A stretch of DNA of 64,000 nucleotides from Scenedesmus sp. ARA3 (taxonomy: Eukaryota; Chlorophyta; Chlorophyceae; Sphaeropleales; Scenedesmaceae). The translations under genes and the position numbers were made by a program. Location of the stretch: assembly GCA_004335835.1 (NCBI GenBank), contig RWJK01001782.1, positions 132,082-196,081 on the forward strand, read 5' to 3'. Below, in pieces: positions 22,034 to 45,440 of the stretch (within the stretch, counting starts at the first letter, position 1; each line of letters starts with the position of its first letter). The notes beneath the pieces are model-generated. The model was given only the letters and a program-made list of their open reading frames with translations. It was not told the origin of the DNA and searched no databases.

Positions 22034-24394
22034 CCCAGCAGCAGCAGCCGGCTCAGCAGCAGCAGCAGCAGCAGGAAGGGCAGCAGCAGTCCCAGCAGCA
22101 GCAGGAGCTGCCACAACAAGAGGACAATGATGCAGCTGCTGCTTCTGCAGCCCAGGAAATAGACCACATAGCTATCCTCAACGCGTGCAAGCTGCCGCCA
22201 GCATGCAACCTGCTGCTGATAGAGCTGCAAGCAGGAGCTGCATGCTTGACGTATGCAGAACAATGTGCTGCTGCGTTTGCGCTGCTGAGCTGTGCACCAG
22301 TGGCATTTGTGGCAGCAGAGTGGTGTCCAGCTGTGGATGAAGCAGCAAGCAGCCCCGCAGGCAGGGTGTGGGGCGTGTGCAGCAGCTACTGGGAACTTGA
22401 AGAGGTGCGAGCTGTGAGGTGTAACCGGTATGTCTCCTGCAACAGCAGTAACAGTAACACTTTTCTCCTGCAAGTGTGTGCATGCCTGCAAGAGGTGTAA
22501 TGGGGTGGTTGGTGTAATTGGGTGATGTACTTCGAAAGAGCAGCTGGGCAGGATGTGTGCGTGCCTGCTGCTTAGAAGTGTGAGCACGCAGGGCAGCATG
22601 TGTATGTGCCTGCTGCTTAGAAGTGTGTCCACAGGACTGCATGTGCATTTGCCTGCTGCTTAGAGGTGTGCACACAGGGCAGCATGTGCATTTGCCTGCC
22701 ACACGGAAGTGTGCACAGAGGGCAGCATGTGTGGTGCATGTGTGCAGCCTTGATGGGCATTTTCTGCAAGCAGACAAACAGTCGAGCCATGTGCAGATGC
22801 TTTTGCAGAGCTCCAGTACCCATCACCATACATCCAGACAATTGCTGGGTCCAAACAAAAACTCTGTTACGATTCAACTGCTGTTTGGTACTCCATTTGC
22901 CGCATGCTTGTGCTGCTGCAGCGGCTGCGGGGCGACCTGCAGCGCGGTGACCTGCATAAAGCAGCAGCGCTGAGGGAGGAGCTGCTTGCTGACATCAGTC
23001 ACAGAGTGGCACCCTACAGGTGAGACCTGCTGCATGTTTCGAGGGCAACTTTGCATATTGTGCTGGTCTATGAGAAGCAGCAGCACTGAGAGAAGAGCTA
23101 CTTGCTGACATCAGTCACAGAGTTGCACCCTACAGGTGAGACCTGCTGCATGTGTTACGTGCAACCCCTGCATATGGTGCTGGTGCGGCTTGTTCTGGTC
23201 TACAGCGCTGAGGAAGGAGCTGCTGACTAACATCAGTCACAGAGTGGCACCCTACAGGTGAGATGAAACACAATTTTGTATGTGATGCAGGCGATATCAA
23301 GCGGTCCTGCATGTGGTGATGAACATGGTGAGACCGATGCGGCATACAATGGTGAACATGTCACTGTCAAATTCTTGTGTTGCAGCCAGGCCGGAATGCG
23401 GTTCTGAAGTGTCCTTTGCATGCAGTGAGTGATTGAGTGACTTCCCAGGCAGGTCTGCGGCTCCTGAGTACGTTACGGCTGGAGGCGCCCCTGGGCTCCA
23501 CACCCTATACCTGTCCGCTTGCACCCTAGGGCACAAGCGGGGCGGTCAATTGACGCGCTCATTTGAGGCGTGGCTTTTTGCGGTGGTCTGGCTCGCCTAT
23601 GCCTTGCTTTCGTTTCTGTGCTGTGCTCAGGCTGCATGCATCACAAGGCTCGCAGCAGCCAGTGCATTCAACATGCAATGCAGTTGCCACACACTGCCGC
23701 TGCTGTGTCTTCCTGTACGTCCCGCAGGGAGGTTGACACCACGCTGCACTTTGCCAAGAGAGGGGTGCTGGCGCTCGTGCCATTTGGCGTGCATGCCACC
23801 AATGCACTCGGGCTAATGCGGCTAGCGCGAAGAGTCCTGCAAGTAACAGGCATGGGTGGCAGCAGACAGGCCAAGCGCAGCGTCTCATATGAGGCCCGCC
23901 GCGGCGGCTTCAAAGTAACAGCATTTGAATCCGTGGGCGAGGTATATGGTTTAATTGTGCAGGGTAGTGTGGTGGGTGAGGCCCTGGCGGCAGCAGTTAC
24001 GGCGTCGAGCGTTGCTGCTGGTGCTGCTGCTGCCGTTCATACGGTTAGCTTGCTGGATGCGTTCACGCTAGGCACGGTGTGTGTTGTTACCGGAATGGTG
24101 AGTGCGTGGGGTGCAGCAGTGTGCAGGCCAGCTACTGTGGATGGCATGGCTCGGGCTGTTGCTGCGCAGCAGCTGGCTGCAGCGCTGCAGCCCAGCATGC
24201 GGGCAGTGACTGTCGGCAGGGACAGCAGCAGCAACAGCAGCTATGGTATTTGAGGGGTTGTGGTACAGCAGTGACTGTCGGCCACATTCCATGAGCTAAG
24301 TGTGCTGTTATTGGATGCAGTCGGTGAGGATCAGGTGGAGGCAATGTCTACTGCAATGAACCTATACATGGACCGTGTTGTGCCATTACGTTGA
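21625..24394 (+). CDS. Unassigned Gln-rich protein with hydrophobic C-terminal region
   Basis: Exons 21625-22404, 22922-23019, 23728-24245 and 24321-24394 join in frame to 489 aa. The first ATG of the conserved-looking part (MPSIAFTQRGRAKNQ) was taken as start; an in-frame extension to 21307 is possible. After about 95 residues comes a roughly 60-residue Gln tract with interruptions, then a hydrophobic/Cys segment (LLLIELQAGAACLTYAEQ), a charged helix (ALREELLADISHRVAPYR), and a C-terminal half with a basic segment (LARRVLQVTG) and long small-residue hydrophobic stretches (about 60 residues of Ala/Val/Gly) that may be membrane helices. The last exon encodes VGEDQVEAMSTAMNLYMD. I do not recognise the family. 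The donor-side edge of exon 2 is present three times (see the repeat at 22966). Confidence 0.5.
22550..22735 (+). repeat. Imperfect minisatellite of about 52 bp, four copies, in intron 1
   Basis: Units of the form TGCCTGCTGCTTAGAAGTGT...CAGGGCAGCATGTG repeat about four times with divergence. Confidence 0.8.
22966..23257 (+). repeat. Exon 2 end plus donor of the unassigned gene, three tandem copies
   Basis: The coding edge ending GCACCCTACAG|GTGAGA occurs with donors at 23019, 23134 and 23257, spacings 115 and 123 bp. All three retain AG|GTGAG, and all would encode an ALREELL.DISHRVAPY-like end. Only the first has the upstream half of the exon. Confidence 0.8.
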
Positions 24395-24932
24395 GTTATG
24401 CTTGCTTGTAATGTCTGACCGGCATGCACGCTGTAACCTCTTTATACAGTGTATTACCACGCACACCAGTCAGCAGTGTTGCAGTGTCGAGGCACCAACT
24501 CTTTGATTTGACTGCAGACTGGATGCAGTTGCATGTACTGAGCAAGTGACTCCCGGGAGTCCTGGGCCCGGTGTTGCAACGGGTATATTGTGCCAAGGGG
24601 TGCAAAGCACAACTTGTTTTGGCAATGCACCCATTTCCTTCAACCTGAAGTTCAGGTTGATTGAAGTGCCTGCTGCCGTGCCTAGCAACTGCAGCTTGGC
24701 GTTTTTGAATTCCAATGTAGCCCTGTGCGACTCGCGTTCCAACAGATTCTGGCCAAGAGCTAGGAGCGCTGAAAGAGCTCAAGCTGTAAAACAGTGGGTG
24801 CTCACACAATGTGTATCTTTGGTTACCAGGAAAGGTTGTACAAGGTTTCTAGAGTCACGAAGCGCTGTAGCCACCTGAACTTGCACCACCAGTGGTGATG
24901 CTGAACATCAATGGCATGCAGGTTACACCGGG

Positions 24933-25484
24933 CACACCCTCCCATATAAAGTAAGCTATGGCTTGATCAGTAACAGGATGATGATGGTGATGCTGAACAT
25001 GATGATAACCTGGGCCACAACGCTGTTATCGCCCACACAAGCGCTGCTGTCACATGAACGCGCCACAACTGCACCTGGCCGCACCAAGTTGCTAGCTGCC
25101 AAGCCCACCCATGTAGCACATGCTGGTGCATCCTTGAGTTTAGGTGGATGCTCATTCAAACTGTCCGACTGGTAACCAGACACTGTCCTAAACAGGTGGC
25201 CAGGGATCGCATGCCAGGGTGCACAACACCATCCCACTGGCTGGTGAATGCAGGTGCCGCAGACGCTTCAAACTGTCCGACTGGTGGCCAGAAACGGTCC
25301 AACACAGGCGGCCAGGGAGCTCGGTCAATTGGGGTCCATGTGGTAGTGCGAGCTGCGAGCTCAGCCGAGGGAGCCGCGCCCCTCCAGTGGTCCGTTGACA
25401 TTGCCCTCCATTGGGGCGCGGGGCCGATGGCGTCGATTGGTCACACCGGCACACCCTCCCATATAAAGTAAGCTATGGCTTGAT
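24933..25484. repeat. Two identical 35-bp repeats flanking about 480 bp, with a second nested repeat pair
   Basis: A 35-bp block starting CACACCCTCCCATATAAAGT is identical at 24933-24967 and 25450-25484, and each is preceded by ACCGG-type sequence. Inside, a diverged 55-60 bp block (TTCAAACTGTCCGACTGG...) occurs at about 25154 and 25268. Confidence 0.85.
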
Positions 25485-25703
25485 GGGTACCATGATTATG
25501 AGGCAGCTGCGGCCCAGTGCCCAAGGCTGCTGGCTGGGAGCTAGGGGCAACAGCAAGGTGGTGGCCAGAGCTTCAAAGCCTTGTGCTAGTAGACCCAGTG
25601 CTTGCTGATGATGCCGGCTGCAGTGATGTTGGGGCCAGGCCGCGCTCGGGAGCTCATGAGCAATGTCGCCTGCAAAACGGCAGCCTGAGGGAGTACGTGC
25701 AAC

Positions 25704-25704
<1 letters not shown>

Positions 25705-25761
<57 letters not shown>
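25705..25761 (+). repeat. CAG microsatellite
   Basis: Nineteen uninterrupted CAG triplets, outside supported genes. Confidence 0.95.
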
Positions 25762-25763
<2 letters not shown>

Positions 25764-26290
25764 TGAGCTATGGGTGAAGAGGTGTGCTGGCAGCTAGATG
25801 TTCCCAGAGAGTTTGCATATGGGATGTAAGCATGTAGACATCCTGAGCACTCTCAATCAACATTTGCGTCAAAACCATCGACTTGCTAGGACTGGCAAAG
25901 ACACAACGATTCATGAGATGTGTGTGCAGCAGCGCATTGGGTGAACGCATGCAGCCGTGCACGCAGCTGCATGCTGGGCAGCCCTGGCTGCATGTGCGTT
26001 GCCAACATGCATTCATATGAATGGGCGTAGCAAGCGTTGATGTGCCCGCCGACAGCACACAGGCAGCTGCCCAGTGCACACCCAGGCATACAAAAAAGTA
26101 CTCTCAGAACACAACAATGTTGTCGGCAGGATGCGAACTCAGCACCCTTCTCCCAGCGGCTGCCAGACCCACCACAACCACCCACAGTCACACACCGCCC
26201 CACTCACCACACACCTGATACGTTGCCTCGCTGATTTGGCCAGGCGCCGGCAGCACCAGCTCGCTCGAACACCCCTTGACCCATAGCACA

Positions 26291-26321
<31 letters not shown>

Positions 26322-26428
26322 TCAAAATGCCAGTTTTGTTTTGTCACCCCGTCAGCAACCTGCACCCTACTGCTGGTGACATCCGTCGCAGCAAGCAACA
26401 AGGCGGCTGACGTTGCGAGCAGCAGCAG

Positions 26429-26757
26429 CACCAGGCAGCCTCTGGCCTGGCACTTGCGCTGATGCTGCAGCAGCAGCGGCAGCAGCAGCAGCACCAGGCA
26501 GCCTCTGGCCTGGCACTTGCGCTGATGCTGCAGCCGCAGCGGCAGCAGCAGCAGCACCAGGCAGCCTCTGGCCTGGCACTCGCGCTGATGCTTCAGCAGC
26601 AGCAGCAGCAGCAGCGGCACCAGGCAGCCGGCACCGCACGCTCAGCCCGTCAGCGAGTAGCAACCTGAGGCTGGCACCATCCCTCAAACTACTCTGCTGC
26701 TGCTGCTGCTGCTGCCGCTGCTGCTGCTGAAGCATCAGCGCAAGTGCCAGGCCAGAG
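26429..26757. repeat. 63-bp minisatellite (four units) with an inverted copy downstream
   Basis: Units starting CACCAGGCAGCCTCTGGCCT begin at 26429, 26492, 26555 and 26618 (last truncated), exactly 63 bp apart. The reverse complement of one unit lies at about 26695-26757, so the locus can fold into a long hairpin. Confidence 0.85.
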
Positions 26758-27133
26758 GTCGGCTCATGTGGGGCCCAACACACGCAACACGGTGGGGAGT
26801 TGGCTGCCAGCATGAGCAAAGGGGCCTCACGAATGGCGTTGCTGCTGCTGCCGCTGCTGCTGCTGCTGCACGTCCAGCATTGCCAGGGTGTCCTTGCAAG
26901 CAGCAGCAAAAGCATCCATAACAGATTCTGCTGCTTCTGGGTGGTGGCTGCAGGCTGTGCTGCTGCCAGGCTGTCAGCTGGCTTGCTGCTGCTGCTGCTG
27001 GTGCGATGTGCTGCTGCCTAGCACGCATGTGCTCCAAAGCTGCTTTGCATGCCGCCGCCGCCGTCGCCGCCGCTGCTGCTGCTGCTGCTGCTTTTTTGCT
27101 AGATACCGCTGCACACTCCAGCAGCTTCGAATG

Positions 27134-28309
27134 TCACGACGCCTTCTTGCCGGCGGATTTGTCGTCCTTCTTGTGCGCTGAGTCAGAAGTTGTTATGTGC
27201 GCTGAGTCACCGGCTGAAAAGCCCAGCCATTGCAATACTGGCAGATTGCTCTGTGTGGCAGGGCAGGCAGGCGCACAGAATCGCATGGTAAGCGCCATCC
27301 TGTGAGCACCATTAATTGGCTGTCCAAAAAGGTCCCGCTCCTTTGCTGGGCTCTGAGCAATACATGCAACACTGTCACAGGCCAAACCCTGAGCCTCTAG
27401 GCGCACTTGAGCCAAGTGCCCAGCACATGAGATGCTGAATGCTGCGTCAACTCCCTTGACACGCTGAATGCTGCGTCCCAGCACATGACACGCTGAATGC
27501 TGCGTTAACTCCCTTGTAACCTGCAACGCAGCTGATGCTACGAAAGCTGGAGTAAAAGGTTGACTCACCACACAGTCACCAGCCTCCTGTGCAAACTGCT
27601 TCAGGTCCCCCCCACAACTCCCTCAACGCCCCTGAACAGCAACAGCAGTAGCAAACACGTCACATTGCTGCTGCAGCAGTTGAAGCGCGTCATACGGGGA
27701 GTGGGTTGAGCAGATGATGATGGCTGCCTGATCTGCAGACTGCGACCTCATTGTCACCCGCCGTCATTAGCTTGCAGCTCTCCCCCAAGCGCTACGCATG
27801 TGAGCCGCTTGCCATGCTACAGTGCGACAGCGGCGTTGTGCGCGCTCGGCAGTTCACGCTCATAAGCTGCCGCAAACGCTTTGTTGTAGGCACCATGAAC
27901 ACCGCCGCACCATCAGCTGCGTGGGCCTTATCCTTCTGCCCGCATATACTTTCATTGGACGCTGCCCATCTGCTGTGCCAGTGCTCTCTTCTAATACAAC
28001 TACAGCTGTGCAGCAAGTGCCAGCCTAGGGCGCGCCACAGCATGCCTGGATAGAAACAGGGCAGGACGAGCATTCCCGGCACCCACCTGCAGCACCTTCG
28101 CCAGCATTATACTCATCCATCAGCCTGGCTTGAATGCTGCCAAGTCTTATCAACTCAGCAACAATTTCCACTAATCGGTCGTTGTCCTTGGCAGGCCCTA
28201 GCTGCAGCTGCTCTCGCAGCTGCTGCCGCAATCTTTTAGATGTAGCCTGCACATGCTCCCACTCCGCGGTTCGAAGCCCGCAGGCTGGCCAGTCCCCGGA
28301 TGCAGCCAT
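27134..28309 (-). CDS. Unassigned minus-strand gene (model incomplete)
   Basis: A start ATG at 28309 opens exon 28309-28087 (MAASGDWPACGLRTAEW..., with a charged helix LVEIVAELIRLGSIQARLMD), which joins in phase to 28005-27911 (VVVLEESTGTADGQ...). A further likely exon starts at 27739 (SADQAAIIICSTHSPYDALQ). The final exon appears to end at 27134, reading ...SAHKKDDKSAGKKAS before the stop. I could not close the phase between the third and last exons. Within the last exon a segment containing GCAGCATTCAGCGTGTCA is repeated two to three times, so it too carries a small tandem duplication. Family and function are not recognised, and the pieces could belong to two genes. Confidence 0.35.
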
Positions 28310-28425
28310 GGTGCCTCTTGCTGTCCTACAGCACGGAAGCAAGCCACACAATGGATAGTCACCAAGCTCGCATTTGATTGCAAGCTGGTGCGTTTGTTTA
28401 GGCGTGCTGGGACTTGATACAATAT

Positions 28426-28428
<3 letters not shown>

Positions 28429-28486
<58 letters not shown>

Positions 28487-28536
28487 NNNNNNNNNNNNNN
28501 NNNNNNNNNNNNNNNNNNNNNNNNNNNNNNNNNNNN

Positions 28537-28593
<57 letters not shown>
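28429..28593 (+). repeat. CAG microsatellite interrupted by a 50-N assembly gap (28487-28536)
   Basis: Pure CAG triplets flank 50 Ns on both sides, 58 bp before and 57 bp after. The gap is an unresolved repeat length, and ORFs spanning it are meaningless. It lies between the ends of two minus-strand genes. Confidence 0.97.
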
Positions 28594-28594
<1 letters not shown>

Positions 28595-28699
28595 GACAAG
28601 GACAGCCAGTTTCTGCTGCGTAGCAGCCGCCATTTCGCAAGCTGGTGTCCAGAGCCCACACAGTGCTTCTGGGATCAGCAAAATGTGTGAACTATTGTG

Positions 28700-29911
28700 C
28701 TAGCAGTCGTCTTTTATGGCCCAACAGGTCCAGAGGTCTGTTAACAATGCCAGTGCACTCAGGGAGAGCAGCACCCCCTCCCCAAGCTTATTGCAGGCAG
28801 CAATGCGGCATGCTACTGTTGCAATATCAGCGCACGTTTCGCTGTTCTTGCTGCACCGCAGCACGCACCGCACCTCACGCAGTAGGTTAGGTACACTGGA
28901 TGCTGCTGCTCTTGCTTTGCCCGTGAAGTAGCGCAGCCGTGGACCAAAGAATCTCTTCAAAAACCTAAGAAAAGGCGAAAGCGTTATAAGCGGAACTCAG
29001 GTGCTTCGAGAAGAAAGATACAGTTTTGCATGCGCTGTGCGGAATCAGATGTGCTTCAGAAGCAACAGGCCTTACAGACCTTTCAAGACAATTTACATTG
29101 TGCAACGGATCGCTCTGAAGATGAGGCAATGTGCGAGCCCTTACGGCGGCTGCGCTGCATGCCGCCGCAGACTGCAACACCGCACTGAATGACATCAGTT
29201 TTAGACGAATGCCGGCTTAGTTGCTTTGCATGCAGATACTGCACAGCGACAATCGCACAGCACAAGACTAATGCACAAGACTGCAGCACACACAGATGTG
29301 GCTTGCATTGACATCAGCCGCCGCAGCAACAGGCTGCTTATGGTGCTGCTGCTCAGCTCAAACTGAGCCTCCAAACAAAAGGCTGCTGTGTCACGCTTCA
29401 TGCAGCAGAGTTTGTTTAGCACAGCTGCGTGACGTTGTGCTCTGCACAGAGGTACTTGCCAGTCTAAATAGTCATGACAGTCCAATAAACAGAAACAAAG
29501 AGTGTCTCCCAGGCTGTCAGCTCTTTGAAGGCAATGACCATTGCTACCAGCCAGGACAGCTGCTCCACAGCAGCTGCCAGCATGGAAGGGCCTGCCTTCC
29601 TGCAGCTCTCAAACATGAATGGCAGTCGGCCTGCCACAAAGGCCAGCAGCACCGCAAAGATCCACACCCAAAAGGTGGCTGGGTGCTGCTGTAAGCGCCG
29701 GCGCATTCCATTGTTCAGTGCCACCAGGTGCCGCGCCAGCAGGGCTTTGCAGGCATACAGAGCTGCGAGCGCCTGCTCCGCTGCTGGCCGCATCATCTTC
29801 AGCCAGACCTTTGAGCTTCTCTTCCGCCTGCTCAGCTGCAGTACCAACGCTAAATAGCTCCTCGCGCACTGGGCGTGCATCTCTGGTATATTTGGCCAGG
29901 GACGCCTTCAA
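28700..29911 (-). CDS. Probable membrane protein gene (model incomplete)
   Basis: The C-terminal exon is convincing: acceptor TTTCTTAG at 28965, then 28964-28700 encoding FLKRFFGPRLRYFTGKA ... NLLREVRCVLRC ... LSLSALALLTDLWTCWAIK before the stop. Upstream, 29880-29464 has a long open frame with several hydrophobic segments (FWVWIFAVLLAFVAGRL, LSWLVAMVIAFKELTAWE) typical of an integral membrane protein. Another frame across 29911-29790 reads a charged helix (EQAEEKLKGLAED). I could not find splice sites joining these parts cleanly, and further exons may lie upstream (a candidate 40-bp exon at 30597-30558 reads EKVNPMGFTGQVQ). The family is not recognised. Confidence 0.35.
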
Positions 29912-30570
29912 GCCTGCACATACAGAAGTGTACAGGAGGTTCTCTTGACACTAACATCTCAACGTTTGCATGTCTTCTGCAGAAGACTGTATGATGTAGC
30001 CAAGGGTCCAGACAGCCAGGATTAAGCATGCAGACAGAGAGCTACTGGCGATGCAAACTTGCTGCATGCAACAGCCACAGCAAGGCACAGTTACCAGTCC
30101 TGCTGCTGCTCCTGCTGTTGCTGCTCGTGCTGCAGCCAGCTGGACTGATAACAGCAGGATCAGCAGCAGGATTGGCATGCAACAGCCACATCAAGGCACT
30201 AGTAGTACTGCTGCTAGTCCTGCTGCCCAAAAATGCTTGCAAGCTTGCTAGCTGGCAGGGCCCTCACTTGGAAACAGCATCGGCCTTGGACCACCCTTAT
30301 CCTTCCAGATCAGACAACGAGGTTGATGGCAAGGGCGTTCGCGTGCTGAAAGCTCTTCGACACGCACAAACACACCATCTGAACAGGCACAGCAGCTGAC
30401 TGTTCCTCTGGGACACTGATCAAACACTACGAGGCTTTGATGGTCTTAACGCGGACAGCAAAGCGCACACACAGCCATACAGCTGGAACATTGCGGCACT
30501 GTGCGTCTCGTCGGTCCGTCATGCAGCCAGCCCGTCAGTCAGACGCTTCAGCCTCACCTTGGACCTGGCC

Positions 30571-30592
30571 GGTAAACCCCATGGGGTTTACC
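30571..30592. repeat. Perfect 22-bp palindrome
   Basis: GGTAAACCCC-AT-GGGGTTTACC is its own reverse complement. It lies in a candidate small minus-strand exon and is followed 300 bp on by a shorter GGTAAA-C-TTTACC inverted repeat near 30887. Confidence 0.95.
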
Positions 30593-30599
30593 TTCTCCT

Positions 30600-32138
30600 G
30601 CAGGAGAAAGATCGCACCGCGGCACGACGTGATCATGCTAATTTAAAGGAAGCAAATATGATATTCACAAAGCAACAGATGCAAGTAGCTGCATCCATCG
30701 TCCGCTTGGTGCGGCCGTTGCTGCAAGCGAAATTTGACCGCTCAACTGAGCGTCCTGTTGCAAAGTTACAGCAGCAGGGCCGCTCTGTAGCGGAGCAGCA
30801 GCTGAGCATGTTATGCAATTCGCACGGTACATGTGGTGCGGGAAGCAATGCTGCTATGCTGCTGCAATTACATATGTGCTTGGTGGTAAACTTTACCAGG
30901 CTGAGCCTGGCCAGGCTCACCATGGTGTTGTAGATCACATGACTTCAGCAAGCCTCAACCCACCTGCGGATGTTTTCTAGCTGCATATTGCGGTTCATAC
31001 AGCAATAAACTCAGGAAAGGAAGTAACACTGATGCGCACAGGTCAGCTGCTGCATGCAGGCAGACAGACACGCACTAATTGCACGTCATGGACTAAGCCA
31101 AAGTACAGACATTGTTTGATGTTCAGACAAACAAATCCTCAAGAAAACCTGCGCAGAAACCAATGCTCACCTCAATGCTCAACCTGGCAGCATCCCTGTT
31201 ATCCAGGTCAAATTGTCTTGGCGTAATGAGATCCCTGACTGACACATTGGCAGGCAGCTGCAGCTGTGCCCATGAGTAAGGGCTGCATACTCATTATCGG
31301 AGGCACTGACAGTTTTGTACGATTGTGACAACATTCAAACAGGCTCTGTTACATGGACATCATGCGGCCACTGCTGCTCTTTTGTGGCAACTGCAGCACA
31401 AGCTACAAAGCAGCATTGTCACACGAAACACTGTGGCAGCAGCGTGCCTCATGCTGAGTCAGCCCACCGGCCTCGGGTGCTTGCACAACTGGCATGACAA
31501 TGAAGCAAGCTTGCATGACAATGACAATGACGATAACGCCTGTCTCTTATGAGCCAATGCACGTGCCATGCCCTCTCCACCTCCTCAGCACGCAACAGTA
31601 GTCCCTCAAACGGTGCAATGCCAAACGGCTCACACCAAGTGCACAGCACGCTTCAGCACCGCAAGCCATGGCAGTGCTTGAATGACAACCCTGGCCCCTG
31701 TTGAGCTCAGAGAGACCGGGCAATCACTGGGCAGCTGCAGTGCTTCGACATGTATGCACCTCGCCTCATATACTGACCTTCAATGCGTCTGCAGGCACAC
31801 AACTACGACCTGCAGAGCAGGCAAGCCAACACTCGCATATGCAGACGGCAGGCTGTGTACATCTTCAATGTGTACATCTTCAATGTGTGCAGCTGTGCCA
31901 TTGTGTGCTGAAGATCACAGAGCTCTGGCCTGTGCCGGCAGCTCAGTCATGCCCCAGAAATGCATGGCACCACAATTCCATTTGGCAACAGCGTCATAGC
32001 ATCTAGATCTGTCCAGCCACATGCTACCCAACAATGTTGCAGCCAACAGCCGGCACATCTGCGGGTTTGCGCACATTTGCGCAGCAGCACAATTGCACGT
32101 GCATATGATGCGGCACCCTGGGCGGCTGTGTTAGCTGC
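30600..32138. other. Intergenic stretch downstream of the GFAT gene
   Basis: No supported gene. It has a small tandem repeat near 31850-31892 (CTTCAATGTGTACAT units). The GFAT 3' UTR must lie at its right end. Confidence 0.45.
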
Positions 32139-40027
<7,889 letters not shown>

Positions 40028-41535
40028 TTTGTTCTGCTTACAATAAACCTTCTATAAGGTAGATTGCCAAGCTCTGAACAAAGGAAGCTGCAGCGGGAGG
40101 ACACAAACGCGGGACACGTTCAGTTTAGCGCAGGACAGCCAACGATCTGGAATCCACGCTTTCAAGTAAGGTGTCGACGCTGAAATAACGGTGCACTTTG
40201 CCAACAAGCGCGCTTTCTTCGCTTGGTTGCGAGTGGTTGCTGCTCATACTTCCCAGCCCTCGCGCTGTGATAAAGACAATGTAAGTTGCCCCAAACGTTA
40301 CTCACTAGCACGTGAACAGCACGCCCTGTGCTTGAACCGCTGCAAGAACATGACATGAACATGCGGGCGACCTGACAAGCCAACGCACCGCTGAGCAGTG
40401 TTCATGCACGATTCCCTTGCTACAAACTAACCACTTGGTACGACGAATATTGCGGGGCTTTTCCGTCAACATCACTAGACGTGCACACATGTACAGCTGC
40501 TACACTTGTACAGCTTCTGGCTGCTGCACACTACGACGGAGGGAAAGTCCTTGCTGTGCCTGCATCTCGGTGGCAGAGACTGAACTGTTTGAACTTTAAC
40601 AAAAGTATCATCCGTCAAATGCATCAGTGCATCTGCTGTGACTAGCACACCACCTGTGCCTTGCTTTTGCACACATTGCTTGTGCGTAAACCCGCTTGGC
40701 GCGTTGCCATACAGGCCCACCATTGCAAAATCTGAGCCGTCAGTACAAGTCAAAAACATGTATATAGAATTATAACACATGAAAGGACCCCGTCCACCAG
40801 CATCCTATAGTACAAAAGAGCAAACAGCAGGCTGCTGACATCCTGGCTGACATGCTGCCTTGCCGGCAAGCTGCTACACGCCTACAACACCTAGCATCCT
40901 GACGGCGCTGTGCACCACTGCGCATCAACCAACCTGATATGCTGCATATGCTGCACATGTCAATCAGTTGCTCACATAGCTGCAACCACAGCTGCAGCAT
41001 GACAACACCGCACATGCTGGCAGTGCAATACCACGCGCAGCAAACACGCCAGCAATGCATGCACGCAGCACAAACTGGCTTCGATCAGCCGCTGTGCTCA
41101 GCCCCACAATCAACCTTACCTTACACCCGAAAGATGACAGTCTGATACCATGTACACGATTCATACGAATCACCATTGCACAAAAGCTCCAGACAATTGC
41201 ATGTGGTGCTTCCTGCTACGACGCAGCGGCCAAGACGCAGCTGTCGCTGCTATATGTATCTTGTGCAGGCCAGCACAGCTGGTGCCTTGTCATGACACCA
41301 GCAGCAGCCTCTCAAGTAACGGCTGACCACCTCAACTAGGCATCCAACTGCTGCAGCACCCCGTGCTTGCCACTGCTGCTTCCGCAAGCTGCTGAAAGGC
41401 ACGTGCTGCTGCTGGGCTGCCTGTTCCCTGCTCAGGCAGCAAGCTGCAGCTGCCCAGCCACCGCAGCTGCTTGCTGCTGCCCTGCTCAGCGCCGCTGCAC
41501 ACCACGGCGCAGCCGTCAGCGCCTCAGCCAGCTGC
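40028..41535. other. GFAT promoter region and H3 3' flank
   Basis: It holds the GFAT 5' UTR and promoter on the left and the 3' UTR of the first H3 gene on the right. An open minus-strand stretch at 40780-40475 (SDFAMVGLYGNAPSGFTHKQ...) has plausible codon use but no splice context. I leave it as unproven. Confidence 0.4.
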
Positions 41536-42707
<1,172 letters not shown>

Positions 42708-42740
42708 CTAAAACACTTTTGTCAGGAACCAGAATCAAAG

Positions 42741-45439
<2,699 letters not shown>

Positions 45440-45440
<1 letters not shown>

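Larger units (their letters stand above)
24395..27133. other. Repeat-rich intergenic stretch
   Basis: No gene I can support. It contains paired direct repeats at 24933-25484, CAG and CTG microsatellites (25705-25761, 26292-26322) and a minisatellite with an inverted copy (26429-26757). A near-palindrome (TCAACCTGAA-G-TTCAGGTTGA) lies at 24640-24660. Confidence 0.5.

Noticed and set aside
24546..24878. Plus-strand ORF of 110 codons in the intergenic repeat region
   Set aside because: No start context, no splice partners and no recognisable motif.
28025..28681. Long minus-strand reading frame spanning the CAG repeat and the Ns
   Set aside because: Most of it is triplet repeat translated in any frame plus unknown bases. 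The credible gene start is the ATG at 28309, below the repeat.
40475..40780. Minus-strand ORF of about 100 codons upstream of GFAT
   Set aside because: Composition looks plausible, but there is no splice context, no recognisable family and no continuation. It is noted in the intergenic entry only.
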